A stretch of 64,000 nucleotides of DNA from Euglena gracilis (GCA_039621445.1 CP154956.1:33515437-33579436); one strand, 5' to 3'; shown: positions 31,174-43,400, counted from the stretch's first letter. Notes: generated by a model not told the origin, from the letters alone. Translations and numbers: made by a program.

Positions 31174-34100
31174 ATGCAAAGCGTGCACACCTCCCCAGAA
31201 TTTTCTACACACGAAGAGGCTGCGGACCACCGGGACACAGACAGGATGCCAACCTTTGCGGCGGACTCTGAAGTGGTAGCCCCCACCGCAAGTCTTTCCG
31301 ATAGCCCTCGGGAAGCGCAAGAAAACACCCCGAAAAGATACCCCCAATCCCATGCCCCATCCCCACTCCCATCCCCACAATCCCCGTTTCCCGCGCTCCC
31401 AGCCCCACCCCAACTCCCACTCATCCCCCTCCAATCCGAGTCCCTAGTCGATAGCCCTCGAGACTCATCCCAAGTCCCCCTCCTGTTCCCGAAATCAGCC
31501 CAGCCCCAGAGCTGGGACCCGACCCCCTGGCTACCACCCGGGGCTCCATCCTCTCAGCTTTTCCTCGGAACCCCAACCTTCCCCCAGCTGATCCCTTCCC
31601 TGCCCTTCCCGTTCCCGTTCCCGTCCGAGGTGCCCCACCTGTGGGGCGTCCCGGAGCTGCAGAGTGAGCGGGCCTTCGCAGGCCTGCCGGTGCCCGTGCC
31701 CAGCCCCGGGCCACCGAGGAGCCCTGATGAGGGCATGCGGGCCATCACATATCACCCCGCCCACGAGCTGGGCCCCGGCGAGTCCGAGGGCCGAGACGGG
31801 ATCCCCGTCCCCGTGGCTGGCCTGATCCCATCTGTGCATCCGTCCCTGCAGTCTGCTCTGCCGCCTGTACCGGTGGCAGGGCCCTCGCCGTCGCAGATGG
31901 CGTCGTCGTCCAGCCAAGCAGCCATCGCCGCACCGGTGGGAGTGCCGCTTCCCTACCGGTCCTCGGTCCGGCCGCACAAAGTGCCGCGGCTGGGCCTCTC
32001 CGATGACGAAGGAGATGACGAGGGTGAAGGAGAAGGTGAAAGTGATCAACAACGCCGGGGAGAAGGACCTCGTGATGACGACGAGGAGTGGCTGGCGGGC
32101 GGGGACCAGAGCGAGATGTACGACTCCGAGGAGAAGCCGGACGAGGTCATGCAGGGCCCCCCCGAGTGGGAGGCAGCATATGCTGTGTTGCAGACGCGGA
32201 TGGACCGCCTCTGCAACACCGTCGACTTCATCGGGTCCGAGGCGAAGGAGTGTGGGACAGCTGGGCGGCCGTGCAAATGGCCGCCGCCGTGAAGGACAAG
32301 GTGGACGAGCAAGGTGTCGCGGTGCAAGAGCTGAAGAAAAGGATGGCGGCCCAAGAAGGGGCCCACGTGGACCTGATGGAGAACGTGGTGAAGGTGAAGG
32401 ACGACATCGTCAGACTACATCAAGGAATATCACAACTCCACAAGCTCATGCCCATGGTGGCCACGGCGGAGGAGCGGATGACAAGAGTGGAGAAGTACAC
32501 CCACGACGCGCTCGGAGACTTCGGAGAAGAATTCCGAAGGATCCGGGCGAAGGTGAAGGAGGCGGAAGACAACGCCGCGGCCGCGGTGATGGCGGTGAAG
32601 AGCGGCGTACCGACGAGTGGACTCACCGAGCTGGTGGAGGTGGCGCACCTCAAGGCCGCCGTGCAGGAGCTGTTGCAAGAGAAGGAGCGGCAGCGGGCCG
32701 AGAACGTCCAGCTGCAGGGGAAGCTCAACGCCGTCGAGATGCAGATGGCCGCCTTCACCGCCAAGGTGGAGGCGACTGCGGTGGCGCAGGGAAAGGCGGT
32801 GGAGGTGACGCTGCGCCTGGTGGAGCAGCTGCAGTGTCAGCAGGCCGAGAACGCCTGGCTGAAGGAGCAGGTCAAGTTCCTGGTGGTGCAGGTGTCCTCC
32901 CTCACCACCAAGGTGGAGGCAGCCGCGGCCAAGGAGCCAAAGGCCGCTGAGCTGCCCCCGCTGATCGTGGGGAGGATCCAGAAGGTGGAGACGGAGATCC
33001 AGAAGGTGGGAGCCCAAGCCCAAGGGCTGACTGTGGCCGTGCAACGGTTCGCTGCGGACAGCCCCGGAGACAAGATCCGGGTGGTGGAGACCGAAGTGCA
33101 GAAGATGAACGTCCAGACGCAAGCCGTGGTGATAGCCGTGCAGCGGCTGGACCAGATCGTCTGGAAGGTGATCGTATCCTCCCAAGCCAAGGCGGTGCCG
33201 GCCATGCCCGCCAAGGCTCCGCCACCCCCGGCCGAGCAGCAGCCGGTGCCGGTGGCCCGGCAGCAACCAGTGCCAGAGGTGAGAACGGTCCAGATGGAGA
33301 AGCCCATGCAGGAGGAGTCCGTGGTGCAGGAGAAGCCGTCGTCCACCCTCCGACCAGCTCTCCGGCTGGTCCGGAAGCAGGCCGCGGCGGGAGGGGGCGG
33401 GGTGCCGTCCCTCTCCATCGCCCGCCTGACCACGCCGTCCGCCGTCCCCGTCGCCAGCGCGTCCGCGGTGCGAGAGGTCCGCATCGCCCCGGTGCAGGCC
33501 CAGCCAGCGCCCTGCACTTCCTCCCGGCGCCGCTGGTGGACTCCGTCATCGGCCTCCACCCGGGCCGGTTCTCCGGGCATCCGGAGGACTGGCCGCAGTG
33601 GCGGAGGCGATGGCTCCTGTTCCTTCGGGAACTCGAGCAGGCGTGGCCGTCCATCACGTCAGCTCAGCGCCTCGCCATGTTCCGCGCGGCTTTGGACGAG
33701 GCCACGGTGCTGATGCTGGACGAGGAGATCGAGACCAAAGGAGAGGTGGAGTATGCCGTGCTGTTCGCGGAGGTGGACCTGGCGAGCGGCGGCGAGGACA
33801 AGGAGGTCCTGCGGCGGCGAATGAGGAAGCTGAAGCTGGTGACGAGCGGGAAGCTGACCGAGAAGTCCTGGAGGGAGTACTACGCGCAGATGGCGTCCAT
33901 GGCGAGGCAGGTGGGCATGGAGGAGGAGGAGCTGGGGAAGCTCCTCGTGGAGGCCATGCCCCTCCACCCTTGGCGCCGGAAGGTGGCGCAGGAGGAGGAC
34001 AAGCGGGTGGACCACCGGTCCATCGTGCTGGAGAGCCTGCCGATGGACACGACGGTGGAGGAGGTGAAGGAGATGATCCAGCAAGAGACCACGGTGGCCC

Positions 34101-34341
34101 CCGCCTCGGTGCGGAAGGCGGGGCGCCGCTTCGTGGTGGTGCCAGTGGGCGACGAGCACCGCACCCTGGTGAAGGCCGTGTACGACCGCCAGCGGCTCGA
34201 GGGCGGCAGCATCGTCACGGTGACGGCCGCCTCGTGCGACCTACCGGCGAAGGACATCCACAACCTCATGGTGAGATGGCTGCGGATGGAGGCAAAGATG
34301 GCTCCCGAGAAGGAGAAGGAGATCCCGGAGAAGCGGCCGGT
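31174..34341 (+). pseudogene. Gag of GC-rich LTR element E0, part 1 (frameshifted)
   Basis: From ATG 31,174 the product has a Pro/Ser-rich N-terminus, an acidic patch (SDDEGDDEGEGEGESD), a long coiled coil (about 32,270-33,180, e.g. HLKAAVQELLQEKERQRAEN), a Pro-rich hinge and a capsid-like region (about 33,560-34,330, HPEDWPQWRRRWLLFLRELE). The reading frame changes near 32,250 and near 33,520, so it is not translatable as it stands. GC content and codon use are far higher than in the neighbouring chromoviruses. It is interrupted at 34,341 by the TRIM; across the CCGGT duplication the frame resumes at 35,370. Confidence 0.7.
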
Positions 34342-34674
34342 TGTGTGCGGCAGACGGGAGATCCTACGGAGGTTGGTCGCCGGCGCGTAGTACCAAGCCG
34401 AGTATCGCTCGAGTAGCTTATTCGGTAAGGTGCTGGGCTCACACGCGGGAGGTCGTGGGTTCGAGACCCAGGTCCCGCCGTGTGAGTCCTGGTCGATCCC
34501 GTACGGGCAGAGGGCATACCGCGGGGATCGACTGGCGCGTGTAACTGCGCCCAAGGACGAGACACTGGTTGGCCGGACCTTGGGTGTAGTTCCCCGCCCG
34601 AGGGCGTGCCAGGGCAAGTAGTATGAGCTGCCCCGTGGCCGTCCAACGGCGGGTGGTGACGACCGACGTATACA
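34342..34674 (+). repeat. 5' LTR of the TRIM
   Basis: 333 bp, TG...CA ends, and near-identical to 35,032-35,364. It contains the tRNA-like module at 34,407-34,478. Confidence 0.9.
34407..34478 (+). promoter_or_regulatory. tRNA-Val-like Pol III promoter module in the TRIM 5' LTR
   Basis: The A box TAGCTTATTCGG (34,414-34,425) and B box GGTTCGAGACC (34,458-34,468) match the tRNA consensus, and their starts are 44 bases apart, as in a real tRNA. The anticodon loop reads CTCACAC (U33, anticodon CAC) and the T stem is mostly paired. The acceptor and anticodon stems are only partly paired, so this is a tRNA-derived promoter rather than a working tRNA. The same module is in the 3' LTR at 35,097-35,168. 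Confidence 0.75.
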
Positions 34675-35031
34675 TGGTAGCAGGGGAACCCGTCTAATGC
34701 CACACGAACCGGGAAATCAGAGCCTGACCCCACGGCGCCCGGAAGGCGGAGGCGGACGCGCCGAGTCTAGGGCGACTGAAACTCCTACACCGTTCCAAAG
34801 TCTCAAGCCGATGCAAAGGGGGACGCTCCAAGGCGGCAGAGCCCGTGGAAGTCGACAACACGTAAACTGCCGGCAATAGCAAACCCGAGCTGCGGGGGTC
34901 GGCAGCCTGGTGACGCAGTACTCGTGAGAGGCACTCAGCCAACTAGGGCCGTGTGAGGCATAACCCGAGCTGCAGGGGCCACGGCCATAGTGACGCAGTG
35001 GGCTAGTGTAGTAAGGCTCTTGGGAGGGGAG
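34675..35031 (+). other. Internal region of the TRIM with primer site and polypurine tract
   Basis: It begins with the primer site TGGTAGCAGGGGAACC (34,675-34,690) and ends in GGGAGGGGAG. Two diverged copies of a segment starting AACCCGAGCTGC lie about 79 bases apart (34,883 and 34,962). There is no protein-coding capacity. Confidence 0.8.
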
Positions 35032-35364
35032 TGTGTGCGGCAGACGGGAGATCCTACGGAGGTTGGTCGCCGGCGCGTAGTACCAAGCCGAGTATCGCTC
35101 GAGTAGCTTATTCGGTAAGGTGCTGGGCTCACACGCGGGAGGTCGTGGGTTCGAGACCCAGGTCCCGCCGTGTGAGTCCTGGTCGATCCCGTACGGGCAG
35201 AGGGCATACCGCGGGGATCGACTGGCGCGTGTAACTGCGCCCAAGGACGAGACACTGGTTGGCCGGACCTTGGGTGTAGTTCCCCGCCCGAGGGCGTGCC
35301 ACGGCAAGTAGTATGAGCTGCCCCGTGGCCGTCCAACGGCGGGTGGTGACGACCGACGTATACA
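35032..35364 (+). repeat. 3' LTR of the TRIM
   Basis: 333-bp partner of 34,342-34,674, with the second tRNA-like module (A box near 35,104, B box near 35,148). Followed by the CCGGT duplication. Confidence 0.9.
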
Positions 35365-35773
35365 CCGGTACCACGGTGGCAGCGGGACGTGGAGGTCGAC
35401 GACACCACCGAGGAGCCGTACATCCAGGGAGCCGTCCGAAAGAAGAAGGAGAAGCAAGCGCAGCAACCACGTCCACCGACGCCGCCGGTGCCCACGCCCC
35501 AAGGCAAGGGACAAGGCCAAGGGGGACGTGGGTACCCGGAGCAGTGGTCATCGAGCCCATGGACGAGTGAAGAAGGAAAAGGAAAGGGTGGATACCAAGC
35601 CGAGCAGTGGTCATCGAGTGCATGGCAAGGAAATGAAGGAAAAGGAAAAGGTGGTGGGTACCAAGGCGAGCAGTGGACATCGAATGCCCCAAGACAAGAC
35701 GAAGGCAAAGGAAAAGGCAAGGCGAAGGGTGGAGCCAAAGGAGATCAAGGAAAAGGAAAGTCCAAGGGCAAAG
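35365..35773 (+). pseudogene. Gag of element E0, part 2: Lys-Gly-rich repetitive tail
   Basis: After the TRIM the gag frame continues as EVDDTTEEPYIQGAVRKKKE and then a repeat of the form EGKGKGGYQAEQWSSSAWQG (three to four imperfect units, 35,527-35,690), ending KGKSKGK. The tail is strongly basic, as in many Gag nucleic-acid-binding domains, but it has no CCHC knuckle. It is cut at 35,773 by chromovirus copy 2 and resumes at 50,838. Confidence 0.7.
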
Positions 35774-36535
35774 TGTGTACCAGGCACGTCCCAGCTCTGT
35801 AGGATATCTGCAGAGTGGGTTCTGTGAAAAGTACTGTTCCTGGCCCCTAGCCAACCTTTAAGCAAGGATACAGGTCTCAGAAGGCTCTGTTCGGTAATCG
35901 CCGATACAACCTTTCTGGTCCCTGTTTCTCTGCTTATTTGTGTGAATTTTTGGGTTTTGCCTTTTTACCCATCTCAAAAGATGCAGAGCACAAGCCCCAA
36001 CCCCAAATTTGGTTATGACTTGTTGATGAGTTCATTGAGCAATTGTGATGAAGATTGCAGGGGAAAACCACTTTTCGTTACTCCAAAGAGTTTTCCCTAC
36101 CATAAGTAGGCTGCGCACCAAGGCGAAAGCGAAAGGCTTTTACAGAAAGTTCCAAAAAGGGGAAAAGGGAAAGCTTTGGACGTACACTTGGTAGCAGATT
36201 TAGGCAACGATCCTACACAGACGTTCCACACAGATAAACTCTGTGGTTGACTGGTGGTGAGGATCGTACTGAGCCGTGAAACACGGTGAAATTTCTTCCC
36301 AATTCCCCAAGAAGCAAAGCACAAAGCAAAGATTCAGAAGTTTCTTCTGAGATCAAAGTCGATTGTTCCGAGGGTTTTCCCCTCTGACAAAACCAATGGT
36401 GAAACTTGGAGATTGTGAGAGTAAAGAATACCACCTGTGGGGGAAGGAGAGAAAAGTGCTGACGTGTCCAGGGGCAGATCCCAGAAGGGTCTGCCACGAT
36501 CTTACCAGCTGTGGGTTTCCACAGTGGTGCGACCG
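35774..36535 (+). repeat. Scrambled 5' LTR and leader of chromovirus copy 2
   Basis: Relative to copy 1 (A = LTR start, B = LTR middle, C = LTR end, D = primer site and early leader, E = late leader) the order here is A (35,774-35,827), E (35,828-36,060), C+D (36,061-36,290), inverted B (36,291-36,535), then gag. All pieces are present with no net loss. Junctions show a few shared bases (for example GTGA, GGGG, GAAA). The primer site survives at 36,189, but the LTR is no longer contiguous. Confidence 0.85.
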
Positions 36536-36550
36536 GGGGATTGGAACGGT

Positions 36551-39500
36551 TTGAATGAAACAAGTTCCAATTCCCGACCCCCCAAGCAAGAAGAAGGCAA
36601 TTTGACTCATTTGTCATTGTCAAAAGGCGAAACGCCTTTATTGTTGCGTGGGGGTAATGAACCCTCTTCATCATCATTGTCATTGATTGTCCGGGATGTA
36701 GGTGGCAAAATGCCTTCCTCCATCCCGATTCACCCATCATTGATGCGGCGAGGGGATGAACCCCTTGCACCCTCACACTTGGTTACTCATGTTACCCATG
36801 AACAAAGTGAGGGGTATTGGCCCTTTGCTCTGTTCACACCCAAAAGATCCCCGGTGGAAGCACCGGTGGGCCTTCTGGAGTGCAACTCGGTGGAAACACC
36901 GTGTTTTTTCCAACCCCCCCCTCAATTACCACCCCCCACACCATTTCGCGCATTGCCGGGATTACCCGCGGAAGCTGCGGTTTTCCCTGCATTGCCATGG
37001 AACCCAGATATGCGTCTGGTGGTACCGGAAATCTCTGGTGCCGTTTCCATTGTGGAGGACTATGAGGAAGATTTGAGGGATAACCTCACCCCCGGTGATG
37101 TTTACCGAATTCTCGGTCAACTCCCAGCGGATCACCCGCTTAGCAAGCAAATTTTGCATGTCCACCAATGCGTTGCGGAATGCGCAACCATGCTCAACAA
37201 AGTGTTGCAGTTTGATGAGGACAATCAAAGGGTTGTCAACACCAAACTGGACTGTTGCTGGAATTATTTGCAGGAAATTGGCAAATATTGCCAACACCAT
37301 TTTGAAAATGCGGGGAAAGACCTTCAGCATTTTCGAGAAAGTGTTGACAGTATTTTGCGCATCCAACTTCCACAAAATTTCCAACAAATCAGCGAACTGC
37401 TGCATGAAGCGGAAACGCGGAATGATTCCAAGTTTATGCACGTGCAGGATGGTATGAGCCATCTTTTTGCCCAATTGGAATCCTGTTCAACCATGTTACT
37501 GCAATTGCAGCAACAGTTACAAGCGCAAAATGCCACCCCCAAAATGCCGGAAATCGGTAACTTTGTCGCGGTTGAGCATTTTGCCGCACTTACCAGTTCT
37601 TTCCAAGAAGCCCAACAACGGATTTTGCATCTTGGCTCGGAAATCGAGCACTTGAAGCAATTCCAGGCGAAAGTGCAAGAAAATTTTGTTCCCCGTACGC
37701 AAATCCAGCTTTTGGAGGAACGAATTTCACACTTGGAGCAAAAATCCTACCATTGTGCCGCAAATGAGGATGGATTAACCACCTTGAGCGCGAAAATCGC
37801 GGATTGCGCACAACGGTTGGATTTTACACAACAACAAATGCAAACGGACATTGGTGGTATTAATGCCACCGTTGTCGGTTTGCAGGAGCATGTTTCCGCA
37901 CTTTCCAAGCGAATTCCCGACATTAGTGGTATTCAAGCCGCTATTGGGGAATTGCAAACCCGTTGCACCTTGTTGTCCACCACAGTAACGGAAATCCGCT
38001 CACTACCCCCCATTTCGCGTGCTCGGATATCCGAGTCACCGGAATTTCGCTCATTTTATGACAAAGTGCTTGGTGACAACAAGGAAACCTTGCAAGCATT
38101 TTGTACAAGTTTGCTCCAAATTGAGGAAAGCGTGAATCGGAATGCCCGATCCATGCAAGATGAGATTTCTCGGTTGGATGGACGAATTTCTGCGTTGTTG
38201 GAAAAACCAACCGCGGTAAATTCGCGCACCACCGTGGAAACCCCCACCAAGTCACTCCACCAATTGCAAACCGTCTCAAATGCGGTAAAAGCGCTTGCGG
38301 GTCAACTCCGGAATGTGGAGGAGTCCCAAGGAAATCTTGCCCAAGAATTACACTTGGTTTCTGAAAAGATGCCACACTTGGAAGATTTTTCCCGTTACCG
38401 CAAACGCGTTAGGCATTTGGAGACTGAGGTTGACCGTATTTGCGGCCAACTCCAGTTGGTGGAACATTTGGAAGAAACGGTGCATGACTTGTCCGCGAGT
38501 TTGGATAAAATGTCCACTCCGGCACCGGTTGTGCCACCATCCACCGCGGTAAGCGCTGCGGTTGGTATTCCAAATGTCCCGGAATCGCGTTCTCAAATTA
38601 CCTTTTCCGGAGTAGGAATCCCTACATCCACCGCGAATTTGGTACAACCACCCGCGAAAACGCGAATTGTACCACCTTTGCATTTGCCAACACCACAAAC
38701 ACACTCTTCGCACGACATTTCCGATGAGGAAAATGGCCCCCCACTCGAAAATTCGAGTCTCCACCAAGAAATTCAACATTCCAACCTTGTACGAGGAATG
38801 AGCCAACACCCCACACCTGGTATTGGTCATGTGTCGCATTCGCGATCATACCAACCACCAACGGGTTCTGGATTACCGAATCACCCATCGGGTTTTCGGC
38901 GGGAAACCCGCCCCACCGGGAGAATTTCACCAAATTTTTCGCAAATCCCGCAGGAAAATCCTGCTAACCTTACACTTGGTGCGGGAAATCCTGCACGGGT
39001 TACACATGGAGCGGGTTACTCAGAGAGACTTCAAGGGCACCATCGCAATCGCGAACAAGGTGAAACCCCAATGGGACGGGGATCCAACCACATGGAAACA
39101 ATTTTTTCGGGACTGGGAGTACTATTGGGCACTAAAGGGACCCACCCAAGACCCGAATCCCGAGGTAGTCAAGATGGAATTCATCGATTGCCTACCGAGG
39201 GAGGAGCGAGAACGCGCACGCAATTTGGTGATACGTAATGGCGTATCATTTGATGACCTGGTTGAGCAATACGCTTCAACCAACTCAAGCTTGGTCACCA
39301 GGACCACCCTGGAAAAGAAATGGCGACAATCCGCGCCATCGGATCGCAAATGGAAATCCATTGACCTTTGGTATGCCAAATGGTTAGCACTTGATTCCGA
39401 AGTTGATGAACTTAGCGAGAAGCAAATGCGCGAACAATTCGATGCGGTTTTGTTGCATTTCACACCATCCCTCGTGAAGGATATCCATCGCGAGGAGTTG

Positions 39501-40460
39501 GCAGGGCATGAGATGACTCTTGCCCAACGTTGGAATTATGTGTCAAAGCAACCCAAGCTCACACAAGTTTTGGGACAAATACAGTCCGCTTTCCAAACGC
39601 ATCCCACCGCGGGAATCCCTGCGGGTGCGGTTAATGCGTTGCAAAAATCACCCATGTCACCAAGATCACCCACCACGGGACCGAAAACGCGGAATCAGCG
39701 TTCCTCGGACCAAGGCACGGATAAACTGTGCTTTTTGTGCAACAAATCTGGTCACATGTCTCGGGAATGCCCGAATCCCGATGCGCGAAAGCGTATTGGA
39801 ATCCCAAGGGGCTCGACCTCCTCACGGGGATCGGGTTCCTCGGCGTTTTCACGTCAATCGGGAGTTTCACGGTCTTCGGAGAACCGCTTTAGCGGTAGTA
39901 GGCCCAAGTCACCATCGCGTGATGGTCGGGAAACCCGTCCTTCTCGCGGTCGGTCACCTGGACCCCCTACCCGAAAACGGGATTTCAATCGCGACTCTTC
40001 ACGATCTCGTTCGCGAAGTGGATCATCCTCTTCGCGGGAGTCACCAGGGAAACCCCGGTACACCGGTCATGGTCGACGGGAAACCCGTTCACCACGACGG
40101 TTTGACGGTCGAACGGAATACCGTTCCCCCCGTTATGCGGAATCCCGCCACAAATCCCGTTGTTCACTTTGTGGTTCCAAAGATCACCACGCATCCAAAT
40201 GTCCCAGATCTCGTTCCCCCCGGCCCGGCTACGGAAATCACGGTAAGCGCCGCGATGACCGTGGTTACTCCTCCAACCGGCAAAAGGTCGGTTTCAAGAT
40301 ATCTTGTTTGGAGGAGGACACCCCGGCTTCGGGCAGGGAGGGGGATGAGACCTCGGACGGGGAATTTAATGAGGCCCGAATGGCGGTGCGCTCATTGAAT
40401 TCCATCTATTCCACCAAAAAGTCCGTTGCCGGCTATGCGGCCGGTTCGGACTTGGAGTAG
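36551..40460 (+). pseudogene. Gag of chromovirus copy 2 (one 74-bp deletion)
   Basis: It shares the coiled coil, capsid-like region, RS-rich tail and two CCHC knuckles with copy 1, and the stretch broken near 15,498 in copy 1 is intact here. A deletion of 74 bp near 39,013, between two AGCGG copies as seen in copy 1 (16,815 and 16,889), shifts the frame ahead of the capsid-like region. The later frame stays open through both knuckles (CFLCNKSGHMSREC, CSLCGSKDHHASKC) to the TAG at 40,458-40,460. The open frame also extends upstream into the inverted LTR piece, which is an accident of the rearrangement. Confidence 0.85.
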
Positions 40461-40496
40461 GGGAGCCCGAGGTCCGAGGGCACGGACCTCTGGGCT
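40458..40496 (+). promoter_or_regulatory. Gag-pol UAG and stem-loop, copy 2
   Basis: TAG at 40,458-40,460 is followed after three bases by the same 13-bp stem with one bulge (40,464-40,496) as in copy 1, with pol again in the same frame. Conservation of the stop, spacer and stem in both copies supports a functional element. Confidence 0.6.
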
Positions 40497-43400
40497 GATG
40501 AACAGATGGAGGTAAGACCTGATCAACCTTACCCCCCCTGTCCATCCGCCTTCACGGTCAGTACCCGGAATTATTTCGGGTCCCCTACCCCCCACTCCAC
40601 ATTTCCGCTCGGAATGCTGAGCAAAGTTGGAAAGGGTTCATGGGAGAGCAGGCATGCAAACGTATTTCCGCCAGACCCTTCACTTTGCGTACCACCAATG
40701 GAATTACTCGTCCAAGCGGAAATCCGCATTCAAAATTTCTCCACCAAAGTCAAAATTCTCATTGACACTGGTTGTCGCATTGCACTGCTCTTTCGGTTGG
40801 GGTTGATACCGACCCCGCTCTTGGTAAGCGCCAAGAAACCGATCAAAATTACAACCGCGGATAACACCCCCATGTGTGGTGGTGATTTGGGATGTGTGCT
40901 CGAGATACTCTTGCCCATCATTCCGAAGCATCACTCACAACCCCCACAATTACAACATTTCACCAATATTTGGGGTTACGAGTCCGGAATTCACGGGTCT
41001 GACGTAATTTTGGGATACCCATTTTTACGCCAGTACCGATTGGTTGTGGATTGCCACTCCCACGGTTTGCGCACAGCACCCACCACTTCATTGACACCCA
41101 AACCACCATCACCGTTGTCATCCGCAAGGATGACCACCACTTTTCCAACACCGTTACCCACAATGGCAACACCGTTATCCACCACACCAACAACCGTTTT
41201 CCACACCCGGGGTACGGAGAAAGCCTTCCCCCTGCCCAATGACACACCAACATGCGTTCCACATGAGGCAGGGCAAGCGAGTAGCGGTACCCCCGCCGTT
41301 TCACTGGGTTACAAGACGAAAGCCCACAGGCCTGAAGTAATTACGGTGTCGAGTAGTCGCCCAGCTACACCACCACTCCGTTTCCCACCAGTTGTGCCGA
41401 ATCCAGGCACACCTGTACAAGACTAACCGGCTAATGCCATCGACACCCACTTACACGCACACCTGTCACACCAACACGCTTCCTTCCAATGTGTGCACTG
41501 CAGGAGAATTTCCACCCAATCGGATTTCGATTGTGGATGTTTAGTTCAAAATCCGACACTAATCGCAATTCCGAAAACGGAATCCACCCCCCATGATACA
41601 CTTGGTTGTAGCCCGCAATGCGCGGAGATACACGGAGTACTCCAACAACGCGGATTAGCCTCGTTGTTTGGAAACACGAAAAGCGCCATTCCTAATGACA
41701 ATCGCGATCACACTTGGTACGGATTTGATGCGGAATGGGGAAACCCCCAACCTGTCCAAACTCCCTTGGGATTAACCCTTGCGGTAGTGGAAGACAGCCT
41801 GCATGTTTGTGGATCCATTCATTGTGTTTCTACCCTTCAACCCGAAAATCGGGTGCATGAATACGCGAAACGCGTATGGAATGCTTTCAATTTTGGTCAA
41901 TATCGCATTTTGGAACAATGGTTTTCCAAAATCGCGACATTGGCTGATTCTTTTGATTTGGCATTGGAAATCGATGTCTTCTCATCCAATGCACATGCCC
42001 GTTTGCCACGTCATTGGTCACAACACTCCAACGCATTTGATAAATTTTGGGGTGACACGGTGTTATGGATGCACCCTCCCCCAAAACTTATCGAATGTGC
42101 GGTTGAGAAAATACTGCGGGATGAAGCCCGTGGAGTTATTCTCATACCCATCATTCCGGAAGCGGAATGGTTCACCCAACTATCGTATGTATGTTTTCAT
42201 TGGTGGGATTTACCCACCAATGTACCGATTTTTGAGGATTTTTGTGGTAAAATATTACCACCCTTGCAAGAAATCATTTTTCGAGTATGTTTCTTCGATG
42301 CATTCGGAATGTCCGAATTCGCGGTGCCGAGGAAGCTCGGTAGCCCCAGGGATACCCTGGTGGTTTCCGCAGTCATTGAGAGTGCAGGTCAACATCCTAA
42401 GTCAGCCGAATTCTGTTCGCGGATCACCCGCGAATTTCACGGTGTGCTGGAAAATCCAGTATACGCGTGCGACATCGACCCCGCGATACGCGGTCCGTTC
42501 GGTGTTTGTAAGATCGAGCTTAAGGATGGAGCCAAACCAATGCACCGGAAATTTTTTCGTTGTTCGGGAGAACGCAAACAAGCTCTCAATGAAATGATTG
42601 AGAAGCTTATTCAGCGCAAGTGGATTGTACCCTCGAAAAGCGAGTGGACATCCCAGGCATTTGTTGTTCCTAAACCCCCAGACCCCTCAGGTCAGAAGAA
42701 GTGGAGACTAGATTACCGGTACCTGAACTCCCAGACAAGGGATGATCCCTTCCCGCTCCCCCTGATCGAGGATTTGATCACCAAACAATCGGAAAACCGG
42801 TTGTGGTCAATTTTCGATCTGGAGGACGGTTTTCACCAAATGCACTTACACCCTGACTCCCAACCATACACGGCATTCGTGACATCCAAGGGTGTGTACC
42901 AATGGACGGTACTCCCCATGGGTGTTAAGAATGGTCCAGCCATGTTTCAGCGCATGATACAATGGGTTCTACGCGATTTACCGTTTGTCATTGTGTACAT
43001 TGATGATGTACTGGTGGGAACACCACCACCAACCGCAAAATCGAGCGAGGATATCCTCGTCACACATTTCCACCATGTTTGCGCGGTATTAGCCGCTTTT
43101 CAAAAACATGTGCTTTTCGCGAAAGGCGCAAAAATGCATTTGTTTCGGATTCTCATAAAATTTTGCGGTCACATCCTCAGCAATGGACAGCGGAAAGCCG
43201 CTCCGAGTAAACTCGAAGCTATTAAGAAATGGACCCCTGAGGTAATCAAAACGATTACGCACCTCAAAGGATTTTTGGGATTAGCCCAATACTACGCGAT
43301 TCATATGAAGGACTTCGCGAAAATCGCGGTGCCCCTCACCAAACAGCTCAAAAACTGGGCTGTTGACAATACCAAAGTCATTTGGGATGACCAAATGCGT

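Larger units (their letters stand above)
34342..35364 (+). mobile_element. TRIM (miniature LTR retrotransposon) with tRNA-like LTRs
   Basis: Two 333-bp direct repeats with one difference seen (G/C at about 34,602 versus 35,292) flank 357 bp. The LTRs start TGTGTGCGG and end GTATACA. TGGTAGCAG follows the first LTR and GGGAGGGGAG precedes the second. A perfect CCGGT duplication flanks the unit (34,337-34,341 and 35,365-35,369). No ORF is present, so it must be mobilised in trans. Its insertion splits the E0 gag, and the flanking gag frame is continuous when read across the duplication. Each LTR holds a tRNA-Val(CAC)-like segment with correctly spaced A and B boxes. Confidence 0.9.

Noticed and set aside
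34407-34482. A functional tRNA-Val gene
   Set aside because: The A and B boxes and loop fit, but the acceptor and anticodon stems are only partly paired. The module lies inside both LTRs of a TRIM, so it is called a promoter-like relic.
36437-36550. Extended N-terminus of copy 2 gag
   Set aside because: The extra codons lie in the inverted LTR fragment of the scrambled 5' end and are absent from copy 1.
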